Source: Gemmatimonadota bacterium (GTDB lineage Bacteria > JAAXHH01). Taken from it: DNA of 49,474 bases. Below, piece after piece: positions 1 through 7,143 of this stretch (within the stretch, counting starts at the first letter, position 1; every line of letters starts with the position of its first letter). Both the position numbers and the translations under genes were made by a program. The notes under the pieces are model-generated. The model did no database searches and was not told the DNA's origin. It saw nothing but the letters and a program-made list of their open reading frames with translations. The stretch spans positions 1-49,474 of the forward strand of contig JAPOYX010000242.1 of the NCBI GenBank assembly GCA_026706345.1, in the 5' to 3' direction.

Positions 1-941
1 AAGTCGATAAAGCTTTCTGGCGAACTTCCTGCGTTGCCCGCGCTCGGTGAGACCACCCAGATAGGGAACCGAGTTTATGAGCGAATTCGCTATAGCGATC
101 TGTTCCGCACCGGGCTCCGGCTCGCGGGCCAGGCCTACACGACAGAAGTCAAGCGCTTCCTGGTAGTTCCGGAACAGTAAAGCCCGGGGCACGCCGAGCA
201 GTTGTGCCGTGTAACGCCAGATGGTCATGAAACTATCGCGTTGTTCGTCGTCCAGGCGAACGCCGAGCCATTCTCCGAACTTAAGGCACTGGGCGGAGAA
301 ATGGCCGTGGCGAGAACCACATGGGAAGCGTTGATTGGTACACCGTCGGCGGTTTCGTCCCATCCGTCCCATTCTCGGAGTTGCTTTCTTACCTGCGCGT
401 GGATCAGCCGGATGCGAAGCGTCAGTTTCCGCCCATCCCCATCTCTGTCCAGTGCGTGAGGCATCAGTATTTCCATAAGGTGCCTGAGGTTCTGCTGCGT
501 CCTTCGGATCCCGAAATCCGTCATGCGGCCTGTCGCGAAAAACGACTTGGCGATAACGGTGGAGAATCCTTGGACGCCGCTGCCGACGACGAAAGTGAGC
601 GCCAGGACATCCGAGTTCGCGTGGAACCCCCGACACCCCGCATAGACCTGCTGGGAATCAAACCAGGCGGGTACCGGTTCAACAGCCTTGAAGAAGTCGA
701 TAAGCGGCTGGGGGGCCCGGCTCAGTGTCTGTTCCTCGTTGTCCATGCCGGCCCGGACGAAAGACTGACTCGTGTCCTCGTTCAGGTCCGCGAGCGATTC
801 GACGGCGGCGTCAGCCAACGGGTCGCCCACGGCCAGGTGCTCCACATACTGCCGTGCCCATTCGGGATCGGAAGCTCGGGTACGTTGATATCCGTTTCGA
901 AAGGAGGTTGGGATGGACATTGTTTGCGGTATGCACTCCAC
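1..941 (-). pseudogene. DUF2236 / MpaB-type rubber oxygenase family protein, frameshifted and cut by the window edge
   Basis: The reading frame opens at a GTG (941) with a possible ATG at 920 and runs to a TGA at 225-227. It carries the DUF2236 core (R-x-R-x-x-H-A-x-V-R near residues 177-187, then W-D and G-V-P-I-N), the region that binds haem in latex-clearing protein and MpaB relatives. After the segment ending VVLATA the frame turns into nonsense. In the next frame, from about position 300 to position 1 without a stop, homology resumes (FSAQCLKFGEW, then WRYTAQLLGVPRALL), which is the expected C-terminal half of this family. Adding one base to the AAA run at 299-301 restores a single frame. 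The gene is therefore either a true frameshift mutant or an assembly error; the rest lies beyond the window. Family members are haem-dependent oxygenases, but the substrate here cannot be inferred. It lies downstream of mutL on the same strand, 581 bp away. Confidence 0.72.
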
Positions 942-1085
942 CTGGCGTCCGGTAGCCGGACCATCCTTTTGCCGTCCAGAATCCGGGTCGCCCGATGGAC
1001 CTTGTTACGAGTTGTTTAGTGAGACAGAGACTCCTCTACAGCGTCTCCAGGCAGAGGGCGGATCGAACTACCGTTCGGCCATCCG

Positions 1086-1114
1086 TTGACAAATACTGCT
1101 GAACATCGCATAAA
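1086..1114 (+). promoter_or_regulatory. Sigma70-like promoter without an obvious target gene
   Basis: The -35 TTGACA (1086-1091) is a perfect consensus and is followed after exactly 17 bp by CATAAA (1109-1114). Transcription would start near 1121 and run toward the 3' end of mutL, antisense to it. No supported CDS lies immediately downstream on this strand, so an untranslated RNA or a lost gene is possible. Confidence 0.4.
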
Positions 1115-1393
1115 GGTTCAATATAAGAAAACTCGACGAGTACAAAAGATTTATCGACATCAAAATATGACTATAACATGCTTATGTACTGTTATTAAGT
1201 AATTATAGCGTCATCATTAGCCCCTTTGGGCAAATACAGCCCAATGAATGGAGGCTGATGACGTATCGGGAGTGTGAATGCAGTCGCGGCGACCGAGACT
1301 CCGGAGGCCGCTTGACTTCAAAAGAGAGTGCGGAAATGGAGGCTGACCGGAAAAGTTTACCGACGAGGACGAGTTGCAGACCTGTCACAACCT

Positions 1394-1419
1394 GTAGACA
1401 TAGTAAGTAGACATAGTAA
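1394..1419. repeat. Perfect 13-bp tandem duplication
   Basis: GTAGACATAGTAA occurs twice back to back (1394-1406 and 1407-1419) in the intergenic region downstream of mutL. It looks like a recent slippage or duplication event. Confidence 0.8.
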
Positions 1420-1522
1420 TTGGTGGCCGTTAACAGAACCTATTTGAATCGTGAAACACTTATCGGATCGTGGATGAAAGGATCTCGACAGGAGGAAGAA
1501 CCTCCTCCCGGCCTGAAGAAAC

Positions 1523-3331
1523 CTACGCTGGCCTGTTGAATCTGCGTTCGATCTCCTCGAGCGGCATGCGAACCACGGTGGGACGGCCCCGGGGCGTCAC
1601 ATAGGGCGTTTCCGTGGCGAAAAGATCGTTTACGAGCCCGTTCATCTCCTGCAGGGACAGCGATTCACCCTTCCGGATTCCTGCATGGGAGGAAAAAGTA
1701 AGCGCGATGCGTTCTTCCGTCTTGAGATTCTTTTCGGGCATTTCCTGCAGGTTTTCAATCATACGGTGAAAGAGTGTATCTACACCCTGGTTGCTCGCCA
1801 TGCAGGGAACGGCGTCAACGACCACGGTCTGTTCACCGAACAGTTTCACATTGAATCCCAGCCGGGTAAAGTGATCGAAGTGTTCCCGGACCAGTGCAAT
1901 CTGCGGCGCCATGAGATCGAGGGTCACCGGAAACAGCAACTGCTGGGAGGGGGCGGACTCGTGGCCCATCGTCCTCAGCGCCCGTTCGAACAGTACGCGT
2001 TCGTGTGCGGCGTGCTGGTCGATGAGCATGAATCCGCCTCTAACCTGGGCCAGGATATAGGCGTTGTGCAGTTGCCACAGCGATATCATTTCCGCATCGT
2101 TGTGCTCCCTGACCGTTCCCTGTCCCGTCTCGTCACGCTCCCCGCGCTCCGCGTCCGCCGGCGCATAGGTCCACTCGCCCGAAGGATCCCCGTCGTTTCC
2201 GCGCGCGGGACCGAAAAGGTCGATCTGGGTCCTGCGCGCCTTGGCCGGTTCGTGGTCAGGCGCGCTCACGTTGCCGGGCGCCGCGGCCGGCGTCATTTCG
2301 GATACGTCCGGCGTATCCGTTTCGAAAACGGGCACCACGTCCGAGTTCTGAAGCGCCAGACGTATGGCCCGCAGGAGCCGCTCATACACCCTGGACTCGT
2401 CGGAGAACCGGACCTCTCGCTTTGCGGGATGCACATTGACGTCCACCTGGTCGAGATCGATGTTCAGGAAGACGATGGATACGGGATACCGGTCCCGGGG
2501 TAGAATCGAACCATACCCTTCGAACACGGCGCGGTTCAGGGCGCGGCTGGATACCGGCCTGAGGTTGATGAACAGGTACTGGTGAGTACGGGAAACCCTG
2601 GCGGCGTCCGGACGGCTGATGAACCCGTGTATCTTGACGAGGTCGTCGTAGAACGTGACCGGTATCATCTGGTTCATGAGCGTGTTGCCCATGACGGCCT
2701 GCGCGCGGGTATAGGTGTTGGATACGGCGGGCAGGGAAAGGGTATCCCGTCCGTCGACCGTCAACGTGAAGGCGATCCCGGGATAGGCCATCGCGGTGGA
2801 GGAAACCACGGAGACCACATGGCGCGTCTCCGTACCCGTTGTCCGTAGAAACTTCCGGCGGGCGGGCACGTTGTAGAACAACTGCGATACGGCGATCGTC
2901 GTACCCGTTGCCCGACCGGCGTCCGTTACCCGAGGCGCCGAACCCCCTTCGATGCGAATGCGGGTCCCGGCCGCTTCCCCTTTCGTATTCGTCGTCAGAT
3001 CCACCCGGGACACGGAGGCAATGCTGGCCAGCGCCTCGCCCCGAAATCCGAAAGTGCCGATGCGGTAGAGGTCGTCTTCGCTGCCGATCTTGCTGGTCGC
3101 GTGACGCTCGAAGGCCAGCAGCGCGTCCTCCCGGGACATGCCACCGCCGTCGTCCATGACGCGTATGAGCTGCTTCCCGCCCGACTTGATCTCCACGGAA
3201 ATCCGCTCGCCGCCGGCGTCGATCGCGTTTTCGACCAGTTCCTTCACGACCGAGGCGGGGCGCTCGATCACCTCGCCCGCGGCGATCATGTTCGCCAGCT
3301 TCTCGGGCAGCACCCTGATTTGATCAGCCAT
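1523..3331 (-). CDS. mutL: DNA mismatch repair protein MutL (with atypical zinc-site motifs)
   Basis: MutL is the mismatch-repair matchmaker recruited by MutS. The 602-residue protein has the GHKL ATPase domain at the N-terminus (ELVENAIDAG at about residues 31-40, DDGGGM, GFRGEALASI), the transducer domain, a variable linker near residues 330-400 and a C-terminal dimerisation domain. The metal-dependent nicking motif DQHAxxExxxxE is intact around residue 437, which marks the endonuclease type found where MutH is absent. However, the partner motifs usually read A-C-H and C-P-H-G-R-P, and here they read S-S-H (about residue 545) and T-P-R-G-R-P (about 577-583), so the usual Cys and His zinc ligands are missing. 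The start is an ATG with AGGTG upstream. It lies 21 bp downstream of the lipoprotein gene on the same strand and is probably co-transcribed with it. Confidence 0.97.
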   Translation of the reverse strand: MADQIRVLPEKLANMIAAGEVIERPASVVKELVENAIDAGGERISVEIKSGGKQLIRVMDDGGGMSREDALLAFERHATSKIGSEDDLYRIGTFGFRGEALASIASVSRVDLTTNTKGEAAGTRIRIEGGSAPRVTDAGRATGTTIAVSQLFYNVPARRKFLRTTGTETRHVVSVVSSTAMAYPGIAFTLTVDGRDTLSLPAVSNTYTRAQAVMGNTLMNQMIPVTFYDDLVKIHGFISRPDAARVSRTHQYLFINLRPVSSRALNRAVFEGYGSILPRDRYPVSIVFLNIDLDQVDVNVHPAKREVRFSDESRVYERLLRAIRLALQNSDVVPVFETDTPDVSEMTPAAAPGNVSAPDHEPAKARRTQIDLFGPARGNDGDPSGEWTYAPADAERGERDETGQGTVREHNDAEMISLWQLHNAYILAQVRGGFMLIDQHAAHERVLFERALRTMGHESAPSQQLLFPVTLDLMAPQIALVREHFDHFTRLGFNVKLFGEQTVVVDAVPCMASNQGVDTLFHRMIENLQEMPEKNLKTEERIALTFSSHAGIRKGESLSLQEMNGLVNDLFATETPYVTPRGRPTVVRMPLEEIERRFNRPA

Positions 3332-3352
3332 GCATCACCTGAATTACCACGC

Positions 3353-4492
3353 TTACTCCCCGTATGTGATACGGTATATCATCCCGGAGTAGTCATCAGA
3401 AACAAGCAGGGATCCGTCCGGCATGACCTCGACGTCGGCCGGGCGTCCGTAAATCTCCTCGTCCTCGAGCCAGCCCGCGGCGAAATCCTCGTAACCCGCG
3501 GACTCGTTGCCGTCCAGGCGCACCAGGGTGATCCGGTACCCGATCCGCTCGTCCCGGTTCCAGGATCCGTGCTCGGCGATGAACACCTGGTGTCGATATT
3601 CGGGCGGAAACATGTCGCCGGTGTAGAACCTCATGCCCACCGCGGCCACGTGGGGACCGAGATCCTGCACGGGCGGTACCATGGAATCCAAGGGGCGCCT
3701 GCCGCCGAATTCGGGATCCGGAATGTCCGTGCCATGGTGATACGGGAAGCCGAAATGCTGGCCGGCTTCGGTCACGCGGTTCAACTCGTCCGGCGGGATG
3801 TCGTTGCCCATGAGGTCCCGCCCGTTGTCGGTAAACCAGAGTTCGCCTGTCTCCGGGTGCCAGTCGAAGCCCACCGTATTGCGCACACCGCTCACGTAGA
3901 CTTCCAGGTCCGTTCCGTCCGGGTTCATGCGCATGATGGTTGCGTAACGCGGATCAACGCGTTCACAGATGTTGCACGGAGCCCCCACGGGCACGTACAG
4001 CTTGCCGTCGGGACCGAACCGTATGAACTTCCAGCCGTGATGTCGGTCGGACGGGAACCCCCGGCTGACCACGACCGGTTCCGGGGGATCATCCAGCCTG
4101 TTTTCGATGTCGTCGTACCGAAGCACCTGGTTGATATCGGCGACGTAGAGCGCTCCGTCTCGAAAGGCGATGCCGCTCGGCATTTTCAGCCCACTATCTA
4201 GAGTGAGCACCTCGTCGGCGACAAAATCCCCGTCCCTGTCCCTGACGGCGTATACATTCCCGGCGCGCCGGGAACCCACGAAGAGGGTGCCGCCGGGGCC
4301 CATGGCCATGGCCCGCGCGTTGCGGACACTGCTGGCGTAAACGGCGATCCGGAAGCCTTCCGGCAAATGGATTCGGGACAGGAGAGGATTGGATTCCGGG
4401 GATCCGTCACCGGGCGCGGGAGTCGTTCCACACGCGACCATCAGGAAACCTAGCAGGAACAGACGTGGAGTCCAAATGCGGATTGGGGTCAT
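3353..4492 (-). CDS. PQQ-type glucose/sorbosone dehydrogenase-like lipoprotein
   Basis: The protein resembles the soluble aldose / L-sorbosone dehydrogenase beta-propeller family. Recognisable blocks are LPEGFRIAVYA, MPSGIAFRDGALYVAD, a Cys-containing VGAPCNICE, an HP-E-x-G-E-x-W-F-T-D-N-G-R-D blade and a late IAEHGSWNR. Such enzymes oxidise sugars or sugar aldehydes outside the cytoplasmic membrane using PQQ, although many family members have never been tested. The frame is open from 4609, but I start at the ATG at 4492 because it begins a classical lipoprotein signal (LLGFLMVACG, lipobox V-A-C). That gives 379 residues, anchored outward after cleavage at Cys. No PQQ synthesis genes are visible in the window. 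mutL follows after 21 bp. Family assignment is fairly secure; the substrate is unknown. Confidence 0.82.
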   Translation of the reverse strand: MTPIRIWTPRLFLLGFLMVACGTTPAPGDGSPESNPLLSRIHLPEGFRIAVYASSVRNARAMAMGPGGTLFVGSRRAGNVYAVRDRDGDFVADEVLTLDSGLKMPSGIAFRDGALYVADINQVLRYDDIENRLDDPPEPVVVSRGFPSDRHHGWKFIRFGPDGKLYVPVGAPCNICERVDPRYATIMRMNPDGTDLEVYVSGVRNTVGFDWHPETGELWFTDNGRDLMGNDIPPDELNRVTEAGQHFGFPYHHGTDIPDPEFGGRRPLDSMVPPVQDLGPHVAAVGMRFYTGDMFPPEYRHQVFIAEHGSWNRDERIGYRITLVRLDGNESAGYEDFAAGWLEDEEIYGRPADVEVMPDGSLLVSDDYSGMIYRITYGE

Positions 4493-4585
4493 TGAAACGG
4501 GTCGGTGGTGATTGTTGCGGTGGTGGAATCCGGCCGGAGACGCGCGGTGCGCGCCGGGGACCTGAAGTCCTTTCCGGTTATACCC

Positions 4586-4614
4586 ATGGTAAGGATACCA
4601 GGGATACAAATCAA
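4586..4614 (-). promoter_or_regulatory. Possible promoter for the dehydrogenase-like lipoprotein / mutL operon
   Basis: On the minus strand TTGATT (4609-4614) is separated by 17 bp from TACCAT (4586-4591). Each hexamer matches consensus at four of six positions. The leader to the ATG at 4492 would be about 87 nt. Confidence 0.35.
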
Positions 4615-4699
4615 GGGCAAACTGAGGCTTGCTTTTGAGGTTGTCGACCGTTAACGTTTACCACGAGTTTGGCAGTAAACTTCCCATCGGGAACCGGCC

Positions 4700-6037
4700 A
4701 TGTCGCGTATCGAACGCCTGCAAAACTACGGTATAGACGCGTATCCCGCCCGGGTCGGCAGGACGCATACGGTGCGCCAGGCGCGGGAATCCGGAGTCGT
4801 CGAAAACGCGACCGTTATTGCCGGCCGGCTTGTCCGGCTGAATCCGCGGGCCGGGAGCGGCGTACTCGAGGACTGGACCGGCACGGTCGACCTCGCCCTG
4901 GATGAACCGGCCTTGTCTGAAGTCCTTTCCCAGGTTTTTTCAGGCGACCTCGTGGAATGTGCGGGTACCTGGGAAAACGACGTATACACTGTTACCGACC
5001 TCAGGCTCCTGGCGCCCCGGCTGCGTGACGCGCCTGAACCGGAAGCGGCCGGCGCCGTGCGCATCCGCGCACGCATCATGTCCGGGACCCGTTCTTTTTT
5101 CGAATCCCGCGGCTTCATCGCCGTGGACACGCCGACCCTTATGACCGTGCCGGACCTGACGCCGGCGTTGCGTTCGTTTCAAACGCAATACGTGGACGGC
5201 GAAGGCGGAACACGGACCTTATACCTGCAGACCTCGCCCGAACACTACATGAAACGTCTGTTGGCGGCGGGCTGCGAACGGATTTACCAGATTTGCCGGT
5301 TCTATCGCAATGGCGAACGATTCGACACCCACCATCCCGAATTCACCGGACTGGAGTGGTACGAGGCCTTTGCCGATTACGGCGCGGTCATGGCCACCAC
5401 CGAAGACTACGTGACGTCACTGGCCGAGACGCTCACCCAGGCCGGAGAACTGACCTACCAGGGGACCAGGGTCGACCTCCGGCCCCCCTGGCCGAGGTAC
5501 AGGGTGAGGGATTTCTTCCTGGACCGGTCGGGGATCGACCTGGACGACTGCGATGACCGGGAGGCGTTCGCGTCCACGGCCAGGGCGAGGGGATACGAGG
5601 TACGTGAAGACGATGACTGGGACGACCTGTTCCATCGCATTTTCCTGACCGCCGTGGAACCCGCGCTGCCGGCCGGCCGGCCGGTCTTCCTGACCGAGTA
5701 TCCCGCCCAACTGCCGTCGCTGGCGCGCCGGGTCCCGGACAACCCCCGGTACGTGGAACGCTTCGAACTGTACATGGGCGGGCTGGAACTGGCCAATGCC
5801 TTCACGGAGCTGAACGATCCGGTGGAGCAGCGCGCCAGGTTCGAGGCGGACCTGGCCGTCATGCGATCGCGGGCAGGGCGGGAACACTACGACGGCGGGG
5901 TGGACGAAGCGCTGCTGGCGGCCCTGGAATACGGGATGCCTCCGTCAGGCGGCATCGCCTTCGGCCTGGACCGGCTGGCCATGTTGTTCTCCGACGCGCC
6001 CACCATCGATCCCATGATCATGTTCAGGGATTTCTGA
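4700..6037 (+). CDS. EpmA/GenX-like class II lysyl-tRNA synthetase paralogue
   Basis: The 445-residue protein has a C-terminal class II synthetase catalytic core resembling EpmA (GenX, PoxA), which attaches beta-lysine or lysine to elongation factor P. Diagnostic blocks are LYLQTSPEHYMKRLLAAG, IYQICRFYRNGE, HHPEFTGLEWYEAFADY and the motif 3 GIAFGLDRLAML near the C-terminus. EpmA is normally about 325 residues and lacks an anticodon-binding domain. This protein adds about 115 N-terminal residues with an OB-fold-like pattern (VIAGRLVRLN, GDLVECAGTW). The linker typical of true LysRS, which contains a conserved arginine-rich stretch, is absent. It may therefore be an EF-P modifying enzyme with a retained OB domain, or another amino-acid ligase. 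Neither efp nor epmB is visible nearby. The start is an ATG; the gene is divergent from the lipoprotein/mutL operon. Confidence 0.8.
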   Translation: MSRIERLQNYGIDAYPARVGRTHTVRQARESGVVENATVIAGRLVRLNPRAGSGVLEDWTGTVDLALDEPALSEVLSQVFSGDLVECAGTWENDVYTVTDLRLLAPRLRDAPEPEAAGAVRIRARIMSGTRSFFESRGFIAVDTPTLMTVPDLTPALRSFQTQYVDGEGGTRTLYLQTSPEHYMKRLLAAGCERIYQICRFYRNGERFDTHHPEFTGLEWYEAFADYGAVMATTEDYVTSLAETLTQAGELTYQGTRVDLRPPWPRYRVRDFFLDRSGIDLDDCDDREAFASTARARGYEVREDDDWDDLFHRIFLTAVEPALPAGRPVFLTEYPAQLPSLARRVPDNPRYVERFELYMGGLELANAFTELNDPVEQRARFEADLAVMRSRAGREHYDGGVDEALLAALEYGMPPSGGIAFGLDRLAMLFSDAPTIDPMIMFRDF

Positions 6038-6085
6038 CCGATTTCGAAGTAGCTGAAACACATTTATCGTTCTGAGGAGGAAGCC

Positions 6086-7111
6086 ATGCGGGCACTGATG
6101 TATCTGGGAACGCGACAGATGGAAATGCAGGAGGTTGAAGAACCCGGGGCCACGCCCGGACACGTCGTGCTGAAGGTCGGTGCGGCGAGCATTTGCGGTT
6201 CGGACCTGCACGGCTTTCTGGGCAAGAGCGCCAAGCGGGTCCCGCCCTTGATCATGGGCCACGAATTCACCGGCGAGGTGGTGGAACGGGGCTCCGGCGC
6301 GGACGGGCTGTCCATCGGCGACCGTGTCACCACCAACCCGATCCTGTCCTGCGGCCGGTGCGACCAGTGCCTAAGGGGTCGCACCAGTATCTGCCCCCAC
6401 CGAACGGTCATCGGCATCGAGCATCCAGGGGCCTTCGCCAATTACGTTTCCGTCCCGGCGGAGTCCTGCTTCAGGCTGCCGGACCACGTGGGGGATCTCG
6501 AAGGCAGCATGGTCGAATCCCTCTCGAACGCGCTGCATATCTTCGACCGGAGCCTGCACGGTTTCATCCGAAGCGTGGCCGTCATCGGCGCGGGTACCCA
6601 GGGACTCCTCGCCCTGCAGGTGGCCCGCCACATCGGGGCGACCCGCATCGCGGTAACGGACATGGTGCCCTCGCGCCTGGCCCTGGCCTCCACAATGGGC
6701 GCGACCCACGCCATCGACGTGAGGGCGGACGACCCGGTGGAAGCGGTGCTGGGCATGACGGATGGGCAGGGGGTGGACCTGGCGGTCGAGGCGGTGGGCC
6801 ACACGGCGACGCAGGAACAGGCCGTGCGGATGCTGCGGCAGGGCGGCGAGGCCGTACTGCTGGGCCTCGGCGCCGAAGCGCCCATGGCCGTAGACGGCGT
6901 GGCCATGGTCAACAGGGAACTGGTCGTTCGCGGATCGTATGCCTACACGAGCCTGGACTTCGCCTATTCCCTCGAACTGATCTCATCGGGCAGGATCGAC
7001 GTCGCCTCCATGGTCGTCGAACGGGAACTGGAGCAGGGACCCGGCATTTTCGCGAAACTGGTGGACGACCCGGGCGACCTGATCAAGGTGGCGCTGGTGC
7101 CGGATTCCTGA
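6086..7111 (+). CDS. Zinc-dependent medium-chain alcohol/polyol dehydrogenase
   Basis: A 341-residue MDR-superfamily dehydrogenase that oxidises a secondary alcohol using NAD(P). Catalytic zinc ligands are visible at C37 (ICGSD) and H59-E60 (MGHE). The structural zinc lobe has four cysteines (C89, C92, C95, C103), and the nucleotide-binding Rossmann motif is GAGTQG at about residues 169-174. The overall pattern resembles L-threonine, sorbitol and galactitol-phosphate dehydrogenases; the exact substrate cannot be read from sequence. The ATG is preceded by a strong GAGGAGG Shine-Dalgarno sequence. It follows the EpmA-like gene by 48 bp and may be co-transcribed. Its 3' end faces the convergent long operon, 32 bp away. 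Confidence 0.9.
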   Translation: MRALMYLGTRQMEMQEVEEPGATPGHVVLKVGAASICGSDLHGFLGKSAKRVPPLIMGHEFTGEVVERGSGADGLSIGDRVTTNPILSCGRCDQCLRGRTSICPHRTVIGIEHPGAFANYVSVPAESCFRLPDHVGDLEGSMVESLSNALHIFDRSLHGFIRSVAVIGAGTQGLLALQVARHIGATRIAVTDMVPSRLALASTMGATHAIDVRADDPVEAVLGMTDGQGVDLAVEAVGHTATQEQAVRMLRQGGEAVLLGLGAEAPMAVDGVAMVNRELVVRGSYAYTSLDFAYSLELISSGRIDVASMVVERELEQGPGIFAKLVDDPGDLIKVALVPDS

Positions 7112-7143
7112 GGCGGTCCTGTATCCCGCTACCCTTAATCGCG

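Larger units (their letters stand above)
942..1522. other. 581-bp AT-rich intergenic region with no convincing gene
   Basis: The stretch between mutL and the DUF2236 gene is visibly AT-richer than its surroundings, especially 1085-1205. It holds a good plus-strand sigma70-like promoter (1086-1114) facing away from the DUF2236 gene, a short GCCC-CTTT-GGGC hairpin near 1220 and a perfect 13-bp tandem duplication at 1394-1419. A 50-codon plus-strand frame (1258-1410) is open but has no recognisable content. This could be a decayed gene, a small RNA locus, or simply a long regulatory region. Confidence 0.5.

Noticed and set aside
225-227. TGA ending the first part of the rubber-oxygenase-like gene as a possible selenocysteine codon
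   Set aside because: Homology is already lost about 75 bases before this TGA and resumes in a different frame, so a frameshift explains it and recoding does not.
1258-1410. 50-codon plus-strand ORF with GGAGG just before its ATG
   Set aside because: The Shine-Dalgarno spacing is only three bases, composition is protein-unlike (many Arg, Cys, Ser), and the stop codon lies inside the 13-bp duplication. No homology is recognised.
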